From the NCBI RefSeq assembly GCF_006228125.1, contig NZ_VDFY01000187.1:1-50713 (forward strand): a stretch of 50,713 nucleotides of DNA. The letters are read 5' to 3'. Each line of letters begins with the position of its first letter. Position 1 is the first letter of the stretch. This document shows positions 48,082 through 50,713 of the stretch, one piece after another. The notes below the pieces were generated by a model. It did not search any database. It was not told the DNA's origin and saw only the letters and a list, made by a program, of their open reading frames with translations. Position numbers and translations under genes: made by a program. This stretch comes from Micromonospora orduensis (GTDB lineage Bacteria > Actinomycetota > Actinomycetes > Mycobacteriales > Micromonosporaceae).

Positions 48082-48092
48082 GCGCGGACGGC

Positions 48093-48533
48093 TCAGAACG
48101 CGTGGTACGCCACAAGCGGCTCGTACTCGTAGCGCAGGTTCTCGAAACGGACCCGGAAGTCGACCCCGTCGCGGACGTTCGTCGCGACGGTTGTCCAGCC
48201 CGAGTTGGCCGGCAGGTACGTCCAGTAGTTGCAGGCGCTCGTCTTGTCCACGAAGATCACGCAGGCATCCGTCCCGTACGCGCTGGCGTTGCGTACGTTG
48301 ATGTCGCGGCAGCGGGTTGTGGTGCGGTAGGTGCCGGCCTGGCCGCCGTAGCCGCCGGTCTGGAAGAACGACCGGACAGCGCCGCCGTAGCAGGTGGCCT
48401 GGGTGGCGAAGAGGTTCGTCCCGGGGGCGGCGGGCGTGACCGGGGTGGTCTGCGCGGCCCGCGCCGGCGCACCGGCGGCGAGCAGTGCGGTGGCCGTGGC
48501 GACGGCGAGCAGGCGAGCGGTCGGGGATGACAT
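48093..48533 (-). CDS. Small secreted protein of unknown function
   Basis: A 146-residue protein with a clear signal peptide (MSSPTARLLAVATATALLAAGAPARA, cleaved near residue 26). The mature part has four Cys (TCYGG, RCRD, DACVIF, ACNYW), suggesting two disulfides, and ends WTTVATNVRDGVDFRVRFENLRYEYEPLVAYHAF. ATG with GGAGG 6 bases upstream. A perfect palindrome lies in its promoter region. No family recognised; a secreted inhibitor or binder is possible. Confidence 0.8.
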   Translation of the reverse strand: MSSPTARLLAVATATALLAAGAPARAAQTTPVTPAAPGTNLFATQATCYGGAVRSFFQTGGYGGQAGTYRTTTRCRDINVRNASAYGTDACVIFVDKTSACNYWTYLPANSGWTTVATNVRDGVDFRVRFENLRYEYEPLVAYHAF

Positions 48534-48557
48534 GCGTGCCTCCGATGGCGGTGAGTT

Positions 48558-48578
48558 GACCGTCCGTATTGGACGGTC
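48558..48578. promoter_or_regulatory. Palindrome upstream of the secreted small protein
   Basis: GACCGTCC-GTATT-GGACGGTC, exact 8-bp arms, 25 bases before the secreted protein start. TetR-type dimer sites often look like this. Confidence 0.6.
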
Positions 48579-48658
48579 GAGCGGACCGTGACGATGATAC
48601 TGATCGATCAATGGCCGCGCGGTCCCGTTCTGTCCTGCCCGTGTGATAGCTCTGGAGC

Positions 48659-49366
48659 ATGTCCGAGGCCATGCTCAGCAAGGTGCGCAAGCTGCTCGCC
48701 CAGGCGGAGGACCCGGCCTGCACGCCCGCCGAGTCGGCCGCGTTCACCGCCAAGGCCACCGAGCTGATCGCCCGCTACGGAGTCGACCGGGCCCTGCTCG
48801 CCGCCCGCGACCCGGCCACCGACCCGGTCGGCGACCGGGTGCTGGACATCGTCGCCCCGTACGCCCGCGACAAGGTCGGGCTGCTCGCCGCGGTCGCCGA
48901 GCCGCTGCGCTGCCGGTGCGTACGCCGCCGGCGGGGCAACGGGTTCGCGCTGCACCTGTTCGGTTTCGCCAGCGACCTGGAACGCGTCGACCTGCTCTTC
49001 ACCTCACTGCTCGTGCAGGCGGCGCATGGCCTGGCCGCCACGCCGGTGCCCGCGGACGACCACCCCGCCGCCTTCCGCCGCTCGTGGCTGGCCGGCTTCG
49101 CGGAGGTCATCGGGGGACGGCTCCGGGCGGCGGAGACGGCGGCGGTCAGCGGATCGGGCACCCCGTCGGTGGCGCTGGTGCTCGCCGACCGCTCGGACCG
49201 GGTGCAACGACGGCTCGCCGAGCAGTACCCGGGGCTGCGTACCGCACCGCCGCGCCGGCTGGCCGGCACCGGGTTCAGCTCCGGGGCCGAGGCCGGCAGT
49301 CGCGCCGACCTGGGCGGCCGGAACCTCAACGGCAGCTCCGCCGCCGCCCGACGGCTCGGCCGCTGA
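48659..49366 (+). CDS. DUF2786 domain protein
   Basis: A 235-residue cytoplasmic protein. The N-terminal DUF2786 segment is MLSKVRKLLAQAEDPACTPAESAAFTAKATELIARYGVDRALL, a helical region found in actinobacterial and phage proteins. The rest includes RRRGNGFALHLFGFASDLERVDLLFTSLLVQA and is rich in Ala/Arg; the C-terminus contains GTGFSSGAEAGSRADLG. ATG after CTGGAGC. It ends 6 bases before the convergent SRPBCC gene. Function unknown. Confidence 0.85.
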   Translation: MSEAMLSKVRKLLAQAEDPACTPAESAAFTAKATELIARYGVDRALLAARDPATDPVGDRVLDIVAPYARDKVGLLAAVAEPLRCRCVRRRRGNGFALHLFGFASDLERVDLLFTSLLVQAAHGLAATPVPADDHPAAFRRSWLAGFAEVIGGRLRAAETAAVSGSGTPSVALVLADRSDRVQRRLAEQYPGLRTAPPRRLAGTGFSSGAEAGSRADLGGRNLNGSSAAARRLGR

Positions 49367-49372
49367 CAGCGG

Positions 49373-49900
49373 TCAGGCGGACGTCTCGGGGTGCCGGCGC
49401 GACACCGAGGCGAGGTAGCGGCTCAGCAACTCGTGCCAGCCGGCGGTGAGCGCCTTGCGGTACCCCTCGGCGGCCTCGCCATGCCTGTCGAAGTGCCGGT
49501 GCTCCAGCTCGACCCGGGTCTGCTCGGCCCCCTCCGGGAGGAACAGCACCTCGACCTCACTCGCCCGGGCCGGATCCGGTACGGGTACCCGGTCCGGGCC
49601 GATCTGCCACGCGAAGACGAGCCGGCGGGGCGGATCCCAGGTGAGCACCCGGCCCCAGTCGGCCCGGAAGCCGTACGGGCCGATTTCGTAGAGCATCCCG
49701 CCGGCCCGCGGCTCCATGCCCAACTCGGCGAGGGACTCCGGCCCCGACCAGGTGTACTCGGTGACCCACCAGTCGGTCAGCTCGTCGGTGAACACGGCGA
49801 ACGCGTGCTCGGCGGAGCCGGGGACGAGGAGGCTGCACCGTAAGGAGAACCGCTCCGCGTCCTGCCGGATGTCGGCCGGATCAGTCATCTCCTGTCCCAT
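49373..49900 (-). CDS. SRPBCC/AHSA1-family protein
   Basis: A 175-residue START-like small-ligand-binding protein. Pattern: FSLRCSLLVPGSAEHAFAVFTDELTDWWVTEYTWSGPES, GGMLYEIGPYGFRADWGRVLTWDPPRRLVFAWQIGPDR, ending VELEHRHFDRHGEAAEGYRKALTAGWHELLSRYL. This is the helix-grip fold of Aha1-like proteins. The ATG at 49900 is used because - strand TATGGT (49914-49909) lies 8 bases upstream (leaderless); the ATG at 49888 is an alternative. Ligand unknown. Confidence 0.85.
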   Translation of the reverse strand: MGQEMTDPADIRQDAERFSLRCSLLVPGSAEHAFAVFTDELTDWWVTEYTWSGPESLAELGMEPRAGGMLYEIGPYGFRADWGRVLTWDPPRRLVFAWQIGPDRVPVPDPARASEVEVLFLPEGAEQTRVELEHRHFDRHGEAAEGYRKALTAGWHELLSRYLASVSRRHPETSA

Positions 49901-50065
49901 AGGCCCGGACCATACCGGCTGGTGCCCCGGTGTGCAGCTTTCGGGCTGGGCCGGTTCTTGACAGTCGGTCGCCGGGCCGTCACCGACGGGATGTGCCGCC
50001 GGAAAGCGGGTATCCGCGCCGGACGACCCGGACGACCGGGTAGGTGTGCGGCGGGGCGGGAGAGA

Positions 50066-50713
50066 ATGAGCGAGAGCGCGCAGCAGCAGAAGCCGGACCG
50101 GGACGTCAGCGAACGGGACCCGGACGTCCTGCTGGACATTCCGAGGGTGTCGGTCGACTCGATCCGGCTGGCGGTCGACGGGCTGGATGCCGACCTCTCC
50201 CTGCGGGCACGGCTGGCCAATCTGCTCCAGATCGACGCGGGCGTACGGGTGCACCTGCGCGGTGTCGAGCTGGACATCAACGGGGTGCACGCCGAGGCGC
50301 AGCTGCGGGTGCGGTTGGAGCAGCTGGTGACGGTCCTGGGCCGGGCGCTCGACACGATCGACAACAACCCGCAGATCATCGAGATGCTGGCCCGGTCGGC
50401 CGGCACGGCCATCGACGACGTGAGTCGCAGCGAGCAGCAGTTGACCAGGGCCGCCGAGGTGGCCGCGTCGGCCCGGCGCTCCGCCTCCGTACTCGACGAA
50501 CCCGGCCGGCACGTGGGTGCGGTCGCCGACCAGGCCGCGCCGACGCCCGGGCCGGCGGCAGGTGGCCCCGGCCCTCGCGTCGGTGGCCCCGGCACGGCCG
50601 AACAGGTGCGACCGGAGGGCGGCGGCGCGGCCAGGTCCGGTGGTCCGGAAGGGCCGCGACCGGGGCCCAGCGGTCCGGAAGATCGCACCCCGGGGTCGGG
50701 CGGGGCGCAGGGC
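50066..50713 (+). CDS. Partial gene running off the right edge, conserved actinobacterial protein
   Basis: ATG at 50066 with GGGAGAGA upstream; open to the window end (216 codons, no stop). Residues about 18-115 show a folded part: LLDIPRVSVDSIRLAVDGLDADLSLRARLANLLQIDAGVRVHLRGVELDINGVHAEAQLRVRLEQLVTVLGRALDTIDNNPQII, a pattern I have seen in actinobacterial proteins of unknown function. After about residue 150 the sequence becomes Gly/Pro-rich (AAGGPGP, GGPEGPRPGPSGPED), probably disordered. Length and end cannot be known here. Confidence 0.7.
   Translation, partial: MSESAQQQKPDRDVSERDPDVLLDIPRVSVDSIRLAVDGLDADLSLRARLANLLQIDAGVRVHLRGVELDINGVHAEAQLRVRLEQLVTVLGRALDTIDNNPQIIEMLARSAGTAIDDVSRSEQQLTRAAEVAASARRSASVLDEPGRHVGAVADQAAPTPGPAAGGPGPRVGGPGTAEQVRPEGGGAARSGGPEGPRPGPSGPEDRTPGSGGAQG

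Noticed and set aside
49958..49963. TTGACA -35 before the gene at 50066
   Set aside because: No -10 box at a 16-18-base spacing; probably chance.
1..50713. tRNA, rRNA, CRISPR, transposase or integrase genes
   Set aside because: None found on reading both strands; no spacer-repeat arrays or terminal inverted repeats of an insertion element were seen.

Overview
This window is about 72% GC chromosomal DNA from an actinobacterium, most likely Micromonospora or a close relative in the Micromonosporaceae. The pointers are a bldC developmental regulator, a purS-purQ-purL plus purF-purM layout, a DUF3073 protein, frequent GTG starts, and many genes that seem to be transcribed without a 5' leader. 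I saw no rRNA, tRNA, CRISPR array, integrase or insertion sequence. Function calls come from reading motifs, not from database searches.

Layout. 1-5.5 kb: purD, then an acyl-CoA ligase, acyl-CoA dehydrogenase and SCP2 sterol-carrier set facing a TetR regulator across a perfect palindromic operator. 5.4-8.7 kb: two paralogous DedA membrane proteins bracketing a LuxR-type two-component system whose regulator carries a rare TTA codon. 8.76-12.7 kb: a tightly packed four-gene operon (Nudix regulator, J-domain/pseudokinase, VWA protein, divergent PurA-like enzyme). It is the strongest candidate for an undescribed system. 12.8-16.4 kb: a MaoC hydratase and high-molecular-weight FabG divergent from a thiolase, the same arrangement as mycobacterial htdX-fabG4-fadA2. 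16.4-24.7 kb: two paralogous secreted beta-helix/PKD/fascin-like proteins with duplicated upstream elements and terminators, enclosing a GT2 glycosyltransferase and a large GT-C-like membrane protein. 24.9-38 kb: purine genes (purB, purS-Q-L, purF, purM) interspersed with a YbjQ protein, a secreted trypsin-like protease, a ComB-like phosphatase, a membrane protein with a GYGQ-rich disordered tail, and a sterol-carrier protein.

38-39.5 kb: a compact ribosomal-peptide locus. A radical SAM/SPASM enzyme overlaps a 78-residue precursor ending in aromatic-x-Asn motifs, matching the multiple-cyclophane AmcA/AmcB type. 39.6-50.7 kb: DUF3073, a valine/leucine-type dehydrogenase, a hypothetical protein and bldC, a PPOX-fold oxidoreductase, a methyltransferase, a small acidic Asp-rich repeat protein, a hydroxyacyl-CoA dehydrogenase/enoyl-CoA hydratase pair, a substrate-binding lipoprotein that looks circularly permuted, small hypothetical and secreted proteins, a DUF2786 protein, an SRPBCC protein, and a gene running off the right edge.

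Together: PurD, PurF, PurM, PurS/Q/L and PurB cover five steps of IMP/AMP synthesis. The two lipid modules contain almost identical 12-bp operator units (TAC...CGAGTA), so one TetR protein may control both. A recurrent TANNNT followed by 6-8 bases and a start codon suggests leaderless transcription for about ten genes.
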